A DNA stretch of 64,000 nt from Streptomyces sp. NBC_01788 (GTDB lineage Bacteria > Actinomycetota > Actinomycetes > Streptomycetales > Streptomycetaceae): NCBI RefSeq assembly GCF_035917575.1, contig NZ_CP109090.1, positions 4,216,001 to 4,280,000 of the forward strand. The letters run 5' to 3'. Below are positions 57,056 through 64,000 of this stretch, in pieces. Position numbers and translations under genes: made by a program. Each line of letters starts with the position of its first letter. The stretch's first letter is position 1. The notes beneath the pieces are model-generated. The model was given only the letters and a program-made list of their open reading frames with translations, was not told where the DNA came from and did not search any database.

Positions 57056-57131
57056 CACCGGGCGGGCGGGAACGGTGCAGGGCGCCGGGCGGGCGGGAAC
57101 GGTGCAGGGCACCGGGCGGGCGGGAACGGTG
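57056..57131. repeat. 27-bp tandem repeat between the SURF1 and peptidase genes
   Basis: Two full 27-base units (57056-57082, 57083-57109) and 22 bases of a third (57110-57131), each containing GGGCGGGCGGGAACGGTG, with one A/G difference between units. G-runs on one strand could form quadruplexes. The rest of the 256-base gap holds no gene that I can support. Confidence 0.85.
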
Positions 57132-57229
57132 TGGAAATGGCAAGAGGATGCGAAGAGTCCGGGCGGAGTTTTCCACAGGCTGGGGAGACCGGACAGCGCG
57201 TTGTCCTCGGAACCGTGCAGTATGGGGTC

Positions 57230-59089
57230 ATGACTGAGAGCAACGGGTCCGACTCGCCGCAGCAGCTCGACCGGCGGCCACTCATCGAGGAGATGCCGGA
57301 CTGGGAGAAGCGCTTCCGAGCGCCCCGGGTGTCCCTGCCCGACTGGGCGGAGGACGCGCCGGAGCGCTCCCTGTTCGTGTCGAACGCGACGGGGACGTAC
57401 GAGCTGTACGCCTGGGACCGGACGACGGGTGACCAGCGGCAGGTCACCGATCGGCCGAACGGCACGACGGACGGTGTGCTCTCGCCGGACGGGCGCTGGA
57501 TCTGGTGGTTCGACGACAAGGACGGCGACGAGTTCGGCGTCTGGCGGCGCCAGCCCTTCGAGGGCGGGGTCGACGAGGCCGCCGTGCCCGGCCTCGGCGC
57601 GTCGTATCCGGCGGGGCTCGCGCTCGGCCGGGACGGCCGCACGGCGGTCGTGGGGCGCTCCACGGACGAGGACGGCACGACCCTGCACCTGGCCCGCGAC
57701 GGGCAGGTGACGGAGATCTACCGGCACCGCGAGTCGGCGGGTGTCGGCGGCCTCTCCCACGACGGCTCGCTGATCGCCCTGGAGCACACCGAGCACGGCG
57801 ACGCGATGCACTCGGCGCTGCGCGTGCTGCGCCCGGACGGCACGACGGTCGCCGAGCTGGACGACACCAAGGGCGGGACGGTCGAGCTGGGCCTGGACGT
57901 CCTGGGCTTCGCCCCGGTCGACGGGGACACGCGGCTGCTGGTCGGCCACCAAAGACGCGGCCGCTGGGAGCCGCTGGTGTGGGACGTGGCGACGGGCGAG
58001 GAGCACGACCTGGCCCTCGACCTGCCCGGCGACGTGAGCGCCGAGTGGTGCCCGGACGGCGGGGGCCTGCTCGTGGTGCACGGCTTCGAGGCCCGCAGCG
58101 AACTGTTCCACTACGACCTGGCCACCCGCGAGCTGACGCGGGTACCCACCCCGCCCGGCACGGTCTCCGGAGCGACCGCCCGCCCGGACGGCAGCGTGGA
58201 GTACCTGTGGTCCTCGTCGGCCGAGCCCTCCGCGGTCCGCTCGACGCACGGCGGGGTGGTCCTCGACCCGCCCGGCATGAAGTCCCCGGGGTCGGTGCCG
58301 GTGGAGGACGTGTGGGTGGAGGGCCCCGGCGGCCGTATCCACGCCCTGGTCCAGAGGCCCGCGGGCGCGACCGGACCGCTCCCCACGGTCTTCGACATCC
58401 ACGGCGGCCCCACGTGGCACGACAGCGACTCCTTCGCCGCGGGCCCGGCCGCCTGGGTCGACCACGGATACGCGGTGGTCCGGGTCAACTACCGCGGCTC
58501 GACGGGCTACGGCCGGGCGTGGACCGACGCGCTCAAGCACCGGGTGGGCCTGATCGAGCTGGAGGACATCGCGGCGGTCCGCGAGTGGGCCGTCGGCTCG
58601 GGACTGGCCGACCCGGCCCGCCTGATCCTCACCGGCGGCTCCTGGGGCGGCTATCTCACCCTGCTCGGTCTCGGCACCCAGCCCGAGCTGTGGGCGCTGG
58701 GTATCGCGGTGGTCCCGGTCGCCGACTACGTCACGGCGTACCACGACGAGATGGAAGCCCTGAAGGCCATGGACCGCACGCTGCTCGGCGGCACCCCGGA
58801 GGAGGTGCCGGAGCGCTTCGAGGCCTCCTCGCCGCTGACGTACGTCGACCGGGTCGCGGCGCCGGTCTACATCTCCGCCGGGGTCAACGACCCGCGCTGC
58901 CCGATCCGTCAGATCGAGAATTACGTCAAGCGCCTGGAGGCGCGCGAGGTAGTCCACGAGGTGTACCGCTACGACGCCGGCCACGGCTCCCTGGTCGTCG
59001 ACGAACGCATCAAGCAGATCCGCCTGGAACTGGACTTCGCGGAGCGGTATCTGCCGAAGGAGAAGCAGCCGAAGGAGAAGCAGAAGTAG
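57230..59089 (+). CDS. S9-family prolyl oligopeptidase-like serine peptidase
   Basis: A 619-residue protein with an N-terminal beta-propeller (about 40-360; repeats such as 'DGVLSPDGRWIWWFDDKDGD' and 'GVGGLSHDGSLIALEHTEHG') and a C-terminal alpha/beta hydrolase domain. The latter has 'VFDIHGGPTWHDSDSF', the nucleophile elbow 'ILTGGSWGGYLTLLGL' (Ser in GGSWGG), a candidate Asp in 'SAGVNDPRCPI' and the His in 'DAGHGSLVVDE'. Such enzymes cut short peptides or act as acylaminoacyl peptidases. There is no signal peptide, so it is cytoplasmic. The C-terminus is Lys/Glu/Gln-rich. Confidence 0.9.
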   Translation: MTESNGSDSPQQLDRRPLIEEMPDWEKRFRAPRVSLPDWAEDAPERSLFVSNATGTYELYAWDRTTGDQRQVTDRPNGTTDGVLSPDGRWIWWFDDKDGDEFGVWRRQPFEGGVDEAAVPGLGASYPAGLALGRDGRTAVVGRSTDEDGTTLHLARDGQVTEIYRHRESAGVGGLSHDGSLIALEHTEHGDAMHSALRVLRPDGTTVAELDDTKGGTVELGLDVLGFAPVDGDTRLLVGHQRRGRWEPLVWDVATGEEHDLALDLPGDVSAEWCPDGGGLLVVHGFEARSELFHYDLATRELTRVPTPPGTVSGATARPDGSVEYLWSSSAEPSAVRSTHGGVVLDPPGMKSPGSVPVEDVWVEGPGGRIHALVQRPAGATGPLPTVFDIHGGPTWHDSDSFAAGPAAWVDHGYAVVRVNYRGSTGYGRAWTDALKHRVGLIELEDIAAVREWAVGSGLADPARLILTGGSWGGYLTLLGLGTQPELWALGIAVVPVADYVTAYHDEMEALKAMDRTLLGGTPEEVPERFEASSPLTYVDRVAAPVYISAGVNDPRCPIRQIENYVKRLEAREVVHEVYRYDAGHGSLVVDERIKQIRLELDFAERYLPKEKQPKEKQK

Positions 59090-59164
59090 GGCGGCCGCGG
59101 CGCGGGACGCGGGTGGTTCGAGGGCAGAGCGCCTTGGGCCACCTGTGCCCGCCCCGCGCGCCTC

Positions 59165-61186
59165 CTACGTCCCTTGTGTTCCCGTCCGCCCCCGCGGCCC
59201 GCGGCCCAGCAGCTCCGCCAGCCCGCGCCGGGTCGCCGCGAGCACCACCCGGTCCTGCCCGCGCAGGACGTAGGTGCCGGGCAGGTTCCACACCAGGCCC
59301 GAGGCCCGGTCCGGGTGCTCGGCCGCCGCCTCCGGTGCCGCCGGCTCCCGCCGGGCGTCCGCGGTCATCCCCACGTCCAGCGCCAGCACCCGCCAGTACC
59401 CGGGGCGGAAGGCCTCCGCGAGCGTCCTGCCCTCGAGCTGCGGATGCCCGCCCACGTCCACGGACGCGAACAGCAGCACCCGCCGCTCCACCGGGATGGC
59501 CCCCAGGATCTGCCGGCCGAACATCGCGCCGGCGAACGCGGGCGCCGCCAGGTGCGTCACGCTCCGGCTGCGGGTCAGGGCGTGCGGGTGCGCGGCCCGC
59601 AGAGTGCGGTACACCGCGGTGGCGAAGTCGTCGTCGTACAGGCGCAGCACCACCCGCAGGTCGGGGCGCACGGACCGCGCGTACAGCACGGCCTCCAGGT
59701 TCGTCGTGTCCGCGCTGGTCACGGCGAGCAGCGCGTGCGCGCGGTGGATCTTCGCGGCCTCCAGCACGCCCTCCTGCGTGACGTCCCCGAGCACCACCGG
59801 CACCCGCAGCCGCCGTGCCGTGGCCACACCGCGCGCCTCCGGGTCCGACTCCACGCACACCACGGGAATCCGCAGTTCCCGCAGCCGCGTCAGCACCCGG
59901 GTGCCGATCTTGCCGAGTCCCAGCAGGACGACGTGCCCGCCGAGCCCCCGCGGCGGCCTGCGCAGCGCGGACGCCGACCGGAACGTGCCCAGCGCCTCGA
60001 GCACCGCCGCCAGCACCACCGGCAGCAGCAGCACGCCCACCAGCCCGGTCAGCAGTTGCAGGAGCTGCCGTCCGACCGGTTCGCCGAGCGCCGGGTCGTC
60101 GATGGCGAACAGGTCGAGCAGCGTCAGGTACACCGCGCCCAGCGGATGGACCCCGGCCACCACCCACAGCGCCACCGCGAGCGCGAACACGCACGCCAGC
60201 AGGCCCGCCACCGTCCACCGCAGCCGCCGTGAGAACAGCGACGTCAGCGGAGGCACGGCCGCCGCCACCACGCGCCGGGCGGACAGCGGCTGGCCGGCGC
60301 CGTACGAGACCTGCTCCAGCACCACGGTCCCGCGCCCGGTGGCCGCCTCCACCGCCGCCTCGTCCGGGAGCAGCTGCGGCCGCTGGTCGCCGCTGTCCTC
60401 GGAACCGTCCGCTCCGGCCGGGTCGCTGCTCGTCGCGGACAGCAGGGCCAGGGTGCACAGCCCGGGATCGGCGACCTGTCCCGGCGCGGGCGGCGGCCGC
60501 TCCACCGCGCGCAGCAGCAGTCCGTCGGTCTGGACGACCTTGCTGGTGCCCACGACGGCACTGGCGGCCAGCGCGGGCGCGGCGGTGTCCGCGTCGGACA
60601 GCACGGTCGTGGACGCGTAGGTGCCCGCCGCCGCGTCGCCGCCGTCGACCGCCAGCGCGGCGGCCTGGTCGAGGAGTTCCTCGATGTGCTGGCCCAGCCG
60701 CCGGTTGTACAGGCGCACCACGAGCCGCAGCCGCGGGTTGAGACGGCGGGCGGTCAGGGCGGCGCGGATGTTGGTCTCGTCGTCGTCGTACACCAGGGCC
60801 AGTGCCGCCGCCCGCTCCACGCCCGCGTCCGCGAGCACGGCCTCGGTCAGTTCGGCGGCCTCCAGCAGCCGGTCCGGGCCTGCCGGTTGACCGCCCGTGC
60901 CGTTGCCGTTGCCATTGGCCGCGCCGCCGGCGCCCACTCCGGCCCGGCTCACGGCCGCGCTCACCACCCGGTCCACCCGGTCGAGCAGCGCCGACGCCGT
61001 ACGGGTCCGGCCCACCACCGGCGGCCGTACCGTGCGCTCGGAGGGCGGTACGACCAGTGTCACGTGCTCGCCGTACACCCCCCGCAACTCGGCGGCCAGC
61101 CGGTGCGCGAGCCCGTCGTCCCCGCACACCACCATGTGCGCGCGCGTGCCGTCCGGCACCCCACCCTGATACGGAACGCTCCCCAC
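59165..61186 (-). CDS. TrkA-type membrane protein with two nucleotide-binding domains
   Basis: A 673-residue protein. An N-terminal TrkA-N-like domain (18-235; 'MVVCGDDGLAHRLAAELRGV', 'LVYDDDETNIRAALTARRLN') is followed by two or three membrane helices (about 320-420) and a second Rossmann domain ('VVLLGLGKIGTRVLTRLREL', 'LLAVTSADTTNLEAVLYARS') with a C-terminal region. This is the arrangement of CASTOR/RCK-type ion channels, but the loop between helices reads 'GAVYLTLLDLFAIDDPALGE' and has no TVGYG-like filter, so potassium conduction is doubtful. GTG 61186 is a tentative start; MVVCGDD (about 18 residues on) is the first conserved position. Confidence 0.78.
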   Translation of the reverse strand: MGSVPYQGGVPDGTRAHMVVCGDDGLAHRLAAELRGVYGEHVTLVVPPSERTVRPPVVGRTRTASALLDRVDRVVSAAVSRAGVGAGGAANGNGNGTGGQPAGPDRLLEAAELTEAVLADAGVERAAALALVYDDDETNIRAALTARRLNPRLRLVVRLYNRRLGQHIEELLDQAAALAVDGGDAAAGTYASTTVLSDADTAAPALAASAVVGTSKVVQTDGLLLRAVERPPPAPGQVADPGLCTLALLSATSSDPAGADGSEDSGDQRPQLLPDEAAVEAATGRGTVVLEQVSYGAGQPLSARRVVAAAVPPLTSLFSRRLRWTVAGLLACVFALAVALWVVAGVHPLGAVYLTLLDLFAIDDPALGEPVGRQLLQLLTGLVGVLLLPVVLAAVLEALGTFRSASALRRPPRGLGGHVVLLGLGKIGTRVLTRLRELRIPVVCVESDPEARGVATARRLRVPVVLGDVTQEGVLEAAKIHRAHALLAVTSADTTNLEAVLYARSVRPDLRVVLRLYDDDFATAVYRTLRAAHPHALTRSRSVTHLAAPAFAGAMFGRQILGAIPVERRVLLFASVDVGGHPQLEGRTLAEAFRPGYWRVLALDVGMTADARREPAAPEAAAEHPDRASGLVWNLPGTYVLRGQDRVVLAATRRGLAELLGRGPRGRTGTQGT

Positions 61187-61311
61187 GAGGGAAGAGACTG
61201 CCCTACCGGGACGGGTGGTTCCACCCTCCGCCCCGACTCCCGCGCGGCCCTCTGCCCGGTGCCGTTCCGCGACAGGGCGCGGGCAGGGCGGTCCCGCGCG
61301 AGAATCGGAGT

Positions 61312-61956
61312 ATGGGATTCCGGTTCGGGCGGGCAATCCCTGGACGGGGATGGTCCGTATATACGGATGTGTCGAGATTCTGGTTCCCCGTGGGCCGGCT
61401 CCCGGACGAGGCTCTGCTGTCCGGGCTCGCCACGGGTGATCCGGAACTCGCGGTCAGCTTCGTAAGGAGGTTCCAGCACCGGGTCTTCGGTGTCGCCGTC
61501 GCGGTCACCGGGGATCCGCAACTGGCGGAGGACATCGCACAACAGACATTCGAGCGGGCGTGGCGGCACGCGCAGATCTACGACTCGCGCCGTGGGTCGG
61601 TCACGACCTGGCTGACCACCATCGCCCACAACCTCGCCATCGACGCCGTACGGTCGCGGCGTCAGGAGCCGGTGGCGCCGGAGGACCTCGACGCGATCCT
61701 GGACGTCGTCAGCGACACCCCCGAGCGGCACGCACTGGCCGACGAGGCGTCGTCCCGGCTGCGGGCCGCCGTGGCCGAGCTGCCGCGCGAACAGGGCCGT
61801 GCCCTGGTGATGGCCGGCATCTACGGCATGACCGCCCAGCAGATCGCCGACTGGGAGCACATTCCGCTGGGCACCGCCAAGACACGGGTCAGGGCGGCGA
61901 TGGGGAAGCTGCGCACCACCCTCGCCTCCTTCCAGCGAGGCGACCATGGCCAGTGA
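61312..61956 (+). CDS. ECF RNA polymerase sigma factor (SigK-like)
   Basis: A 214-residue ECF sigma factor. Region 2: 'SFVRRFQHRVFGVAVAVTGD' and 'LAEDIAQQTFERAWRHAQIY'; region 4: 'LPREQGRALVMAGIYGMTAQ', 'IADWEHIPLGTAKTRVRAAM'. The first 40 residues before region 2 are variable. CGGAG is 2 bases from ATG 61312, closer than ideal, so a slightly different start is possible. It overlaps the anti-sigma gene by 11 bases, and together they form a membrane-controlled stress switch. Confidence 0.92.
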   Translation: MGFRFGRAIPGRGWSVYTDVSRFWFPVGRLPDEALLSGLATGDPELAVSFVRRFQHRVFGVAVAVTGDPQLAEDIAQQTFERAWRHAQIYDSRRGSVTTWLTTIAHNLAIDAVRSRRQEPVAPEDLDAILDVVSDTPERHALADEASSRLRAAVAELPREQGRALVMAGIYGMTAQQIADWEHIPLGTAKTRVRAAMGKLRTTLASFQRGDHGQ

Positions 61957-62698
61957 GACCAGCTGCGAGAAGCTCCGCGAGATCGGCGCCGAGCTCGCGC
62001 TGGGTGTGCTGCCCGGCCGCGAGCGTGCCGGCGCCGTCGCGCATCTGGAGAGGTGCGCGGACTGCCGCGAGTACATCGCACAGCTCACTCTGCTGGGTGA
62101 CCGGCTGATCGGGCTCCTGCCGGGGAGCGAGCCGCCGGTCGGGTTCGAGAGCCGGGTGGCGCAGGCGCTGACGCAGAGGGCGGCGCACGAGAGGCGTCCG
62201 CACACCCGGGCGCCGGGCATCCCGCGTCCGGGCGTGCTCGGCCGGCTGCGGCCGCGGGTCGCCGCCGCCGCGGGCGCGGTCGTCCTCGCCGTCGGCTTCG
62301 GCGGCTGGGCGGTCGGCACGGCGATCGAGTCCACGATGTCCCGGCCCGCCGCGACCGCTTCCGGGACGGGCATGCTGTGGGGCGGTCTCACCTCGGCCGA
62401 CGCGGTCGGAAGGCCGGCCGGCGAGGTCTACGCCCACCCCGGCTCCCCGGGCTGGATCTACATGACCGTCGACCTCACCAGGGCCGGCGGACCCCACGAG
62501 GGCAAGGTCACCTGCCGGCTGGTGCGCAAGGACGGCACCACGGTCCGCGTCGGTGACCTCACCCTGCACGGCGGCCGCGGCTCCTGGGGCGGCCCGGCCA
62601 CCATCGACCCCGCGAAGCTGGCCGGCGCACGGGTGATCGCCCCCGACGGCACCGTCCTGGCCAGAACCCACTTCGCCACGGGCGAGGACACGTCCTGA
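61946..62698 (+). CDS. membrane anti-sigma factor (zinc-finger HC2/ZAS type)
   Basis: A 250-residue protein with a cytoplasmic zinc-binding motif His33-x3-Cys37-x2-Cys40 ('VAHLERCADCREYIAQLTLL'), one membrane helix (about 108-130, 'VAAAAGAVVLAVGFGGWAVG') and an extracellular domain of the RskA/anti-sigma-K type ('GSPGWIYMTVDLTRAGGPHE', 'GTVLARTHFATGED'). It would bind and silence the adjacent sigma factor until an outside signal triggers release. Coupled to the sigma gene by an 11-base overlap. Confidence 0.93.
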   Translation: MASETSCEKLREIGAELALGVLPGRERAGAVAHLERCADCREYIAQLTLLGDRLIGLLPGSEPPVGFESRVAQALTQRAAHERRPHTRAPGIPRPGVLGRLRPRVAAAAGAVVLAVGFGGWAVGTAIESTMSRPAATASGTGMLWGGLTSADAVGRPAGEVYAHPGSPGWIYMTVDLTRAGGPHEGKVTCRLVRKDGTTVRVGDLTLHGGRGSWGGPATIDPAKLAGARVIAPDGTVLARTHFATGEDTS

Positions 62699-62734
62699 GG
62701 GCTGCCCGTCCCGAAGGCTCCCGGGGAGGACCGC

Positions 62735-63592
62735 TCACGGACTCGGGAGCACGGTGCCCAGGGCCTCGGCCAGTCCGGGGAGCGCGGGGCGGTTCGCCGG
62801 GTCCAGGCTCAGACAGGCGTCGACGACCCCGGCGAGCGTGCGCGGCAGTCGGCGGCGCGACGCGACCGGCGGGGCGGCCTCCTCGAGGAGCGGGCACCGG
62901 ACGCCGCCCGCGCTGTCCTCGCTCCCGTCCTCCTCGCCCTCGGGGAAGGGCACGTCACCGCAGGCCGTCTCGTACAGCGTGACGCCGATGCCCCACACAT
63001 CGGCCGCGGCCGACAGCGGCCCGCCGCGCGCCTGCTCCGGCGAGCGGTAGTACAGCGTGCCCGTCCCGCGCGGCGCGTACCCGGGAGGCCGGGCCACGCT
63101 GAGGTCGAGCACTTTGACGTGTCCGCGGTCCACGACGATGTTGGCCGGCTTGAGGTCCAGGTGGAGCAGCCCCCGTCCGTGCAGGTAGTGCACCGCGGAG
63201 CACAGCTGCACCCCGAGAAGCGCCACGTCGGTGGCGCCCGGCCGGCGCCGCAGCCGGCCGAGGAGATGCGCGAGCGTCTCCCCGGTCAGCGTCTCCATGA
63301 CGACGAGCGGCTCGGGCTCCGTGAACGTCTCGTACGCGCGGGCCAGGTGCGGGTGGGTGAAGTCGCGCAGCCACCCGCCCTCCCGCAGCAGCCTGGCGCC
63401 CAGCCCCGGGTGGCCACGCAGATCGGGGCGCAGCACCTTGATGACGCAGCGGCAGGTCCGTTCCTCGCTCCAGGAGTCGTACAGGTCCAGCCAGCCCGTG
63501 CGGTCCAGGTGCCCGAGGATCTCGTAGCCGGGGACCGGGCGGGTGCCCGCGGGCAGCGGCGGCTCCACGGCCGTCCGCGTGGCGGCGGTCAT
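62735..63592 (-). CDS. small Ser/Thr kinase-like protein with altered motifs
   Basis: A 285-residue protein with a Hanks-kinase fold but no membrane helix or extra domain. The nucleotide loop is '[17 protein letters not shown]' without the GxGxxG pattern; Lys52 in '[12 protein letters not shown]' is kept. The catalytic loop is '[13 protein letters not shown]' (Leu for the usual Arg of HRD), and the metal motif is 'VLDLSVARP' (DLS for DFG). '[13 protein letters not shown]' and '[18 protein letters not shown]' are normal. It may be a weak or dead kinase acting as a scaffold. Its ATG at 63592 overlaps the stop of the ABC exporter gene upstream by four bases, so the two are made together. Confidence 0.85.
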   Translation of the reverse strand: MTAATRTAVEPPLPAGTRPVPGYEILGHLDRTGWLDLYDSWSEERTCRCVIKVLRPDLRGHPGLGARLLREGGWLRDFTHPHLARAYETFTEPEPLVVMETLTGETLAHLLGRLRRRPGATDVALLGVQLCSAVHYLHGRGLLHLDLKPANIVVDRGHVKVLDLSVARPPGYAPRGTGTLYYRSPEQARGGPLSAAADVWGIGVTLYETACGDVPFPEGEEDGSEDSAGGVRCPLLEEAAPPVASRRRLPRTLAGVVDACLSLDPANRPALPGLAEALGTVLPSP

Positions 63593-64000
63593 GACAGCAC
63601 CGTGCCCTGCGGCGGCGGCCCCGTGGGCGCGGCCGCGCTGTGCAGCCGGTGCAGCCGCGCGTACGTGCCGCCGCGCGCGAACAGCTCGTCGTGGGTCCCG
63701 GACTCGGTGACCCGGCCCTGGTCGAGCACCACGATCCGGGTGGCGTCGCGGACCGTGAGCAGATTGTGGGAGATGACGACGGTGCTTCGGCCTGCCATGA
63801 GCCGGCGCAGCGGGTCCATGATGCGGCGGCCCGACAGGGCGTCCAGGCCGGTGGTGGGCTCGTCGAGCAGCAGCACGGGCGCGTCCCTGATCATCGCGCG
63901 GGCGATGGCGAGCCGCTGGCGCTGCCCGCCGGACAGCATCCGGCCGCGCTGTCCGACCACGGTGTCGTAGCCGTCCGGCAGCAGCCGGATGAACTCGTCG
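63589..64000 (-). CDS. ABC transporter ATP-binding/permease protein (C-terminal part)
   Basis: The last 137 residues of an ABC ATPase; the frame stays open to the window end, so the start is outside. It has the Q/D-box approach '[17 protein letters not shown]', signature '[20 protein letters not shown]', Walker B '[14 protein letters not shown]', H-loop '[12 protein letters not shown]' and the exporter-type ending '[20 protein letters not shown]'. This is the usual end of half-size exporters with fused membrane domain. The gene overlaps the kinase-like gene by four bases, suggesting that the kinase-like protein may control this exporter. Confidence 0.88.
   Translation of the reverse strand, partial: DEFIRLLPDGYDTVVGQRGRMLSGGQRQRLAIARAMIRDAPVLLLDEPTTGLDALSGRRIMDPLRRLMAGRSTVVISHNLLTVRDATRIVVLDQGRVTESGTHDELFARGGTYARLHRLHSAAAPTGPPPQGTVLS

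Noticed and set aside
56894..57229. Upstream extension of the S9 peptidase frame through the 27-bp repeats
   Set aside because: The extension would translate the repeats and overlap the start of SURF1; the conserved protein begins at ATG 57230.

Overview
The window is high-GC actinobacterial chromosome, almost certainly Streptomyces: strong third-position G/C bias, many GTG and TTG starts, HspR/HAIR control of clpB, several apparently leaderless genes, and a gene order (clpB ... pyrE, fba ... kynA/kynU ... CYP107P-type P450 ... purA ... recR, ask, asd) that, from memory, matches the core region around SCO3612-SCO3661 of S. coelicolor. No tRNA, rRNA or CRISPR array was recognised.

Layout. 1-0.7 kb: 3' part of a sugar-binding lipoprotein-type gene. 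0.9-4.6 kb: an accessory-looking island of three paralogous LuxR-type regulators facing a small secreted peptide with a repeated DSHWP motif, which is coupled to a shrunken Rieske-like protein. 4.8-9.8 kb: clpB with a perfect HAIR operator, a MITE-like inverted-repeat element, a YbjN-family protein and an aminotransferase. 10-17.8 kb: small Gly/His/Cys-rich membrane peptide, DUF2617, membrane-fused spermidine synthase-like protein, an SRPBCC (START-like) protein whose 3' end has expanded into about five 150-bp tandem repeats, aldose epimerase, pyrE (followed by 15-bp repeats carrying its stop codon) and fba. 17.9-19.5 kb: DHA2-type MFS exporter.

19.57-22.96 kb: a DUF3151 gene has been split by an approximately 3-kb serine-recombinase element; the element carries its own divergent, intact DUF3151 gene, plus a stretch of decayed cargo. 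23.1-26.3 kb: tryptophan catabolism (kynA, kynU and a formamidase-like hydrolase). 26.3-33.1 kb: secreted hydrolase, acyltransferase and two histidine kinase/NarL-type response regulator pairs; a shared palindrome-like site precedes the hydrolase operon and the second kinase. 33.2-41.4 kb: P450, Uma2 protein, a drug-type ABC transporter divergent from a GbsR/MarR regulator across a perfect 16-bp palindrome, a DAG-kinase-like protein, purA and a conserved protein of unknown function.

41.5-46.1 kb: glycosyltransferase fusion, GntR regulator and class III aminotransferase. 46.3-49.4 kb: a membrane Ser/Thr kinase with a long Gly/Pro/Ala linker and a SLATT-like protein. 49.6-53.9 kb: ybaB-recR-DUF5063 and ask-asd. 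54.2-64 kb: a sigma factor with a membrane partner, SURF1, an S9 peptidase, a TrkA-type membrane protein without a recognisable selectivity filter, an ECF sigma/anti-sigma pair, a small kinase with altered catalytic motifs and the end of an ABC exporter.

The two strongest candidates for new biology are the regulator/DSHWP-peptide/Rieske-like island (about 0.9-4.6 kb) and the mobile element that interrupts a gene while supplying a spare copy of it (about 19.6-23.0 kb).
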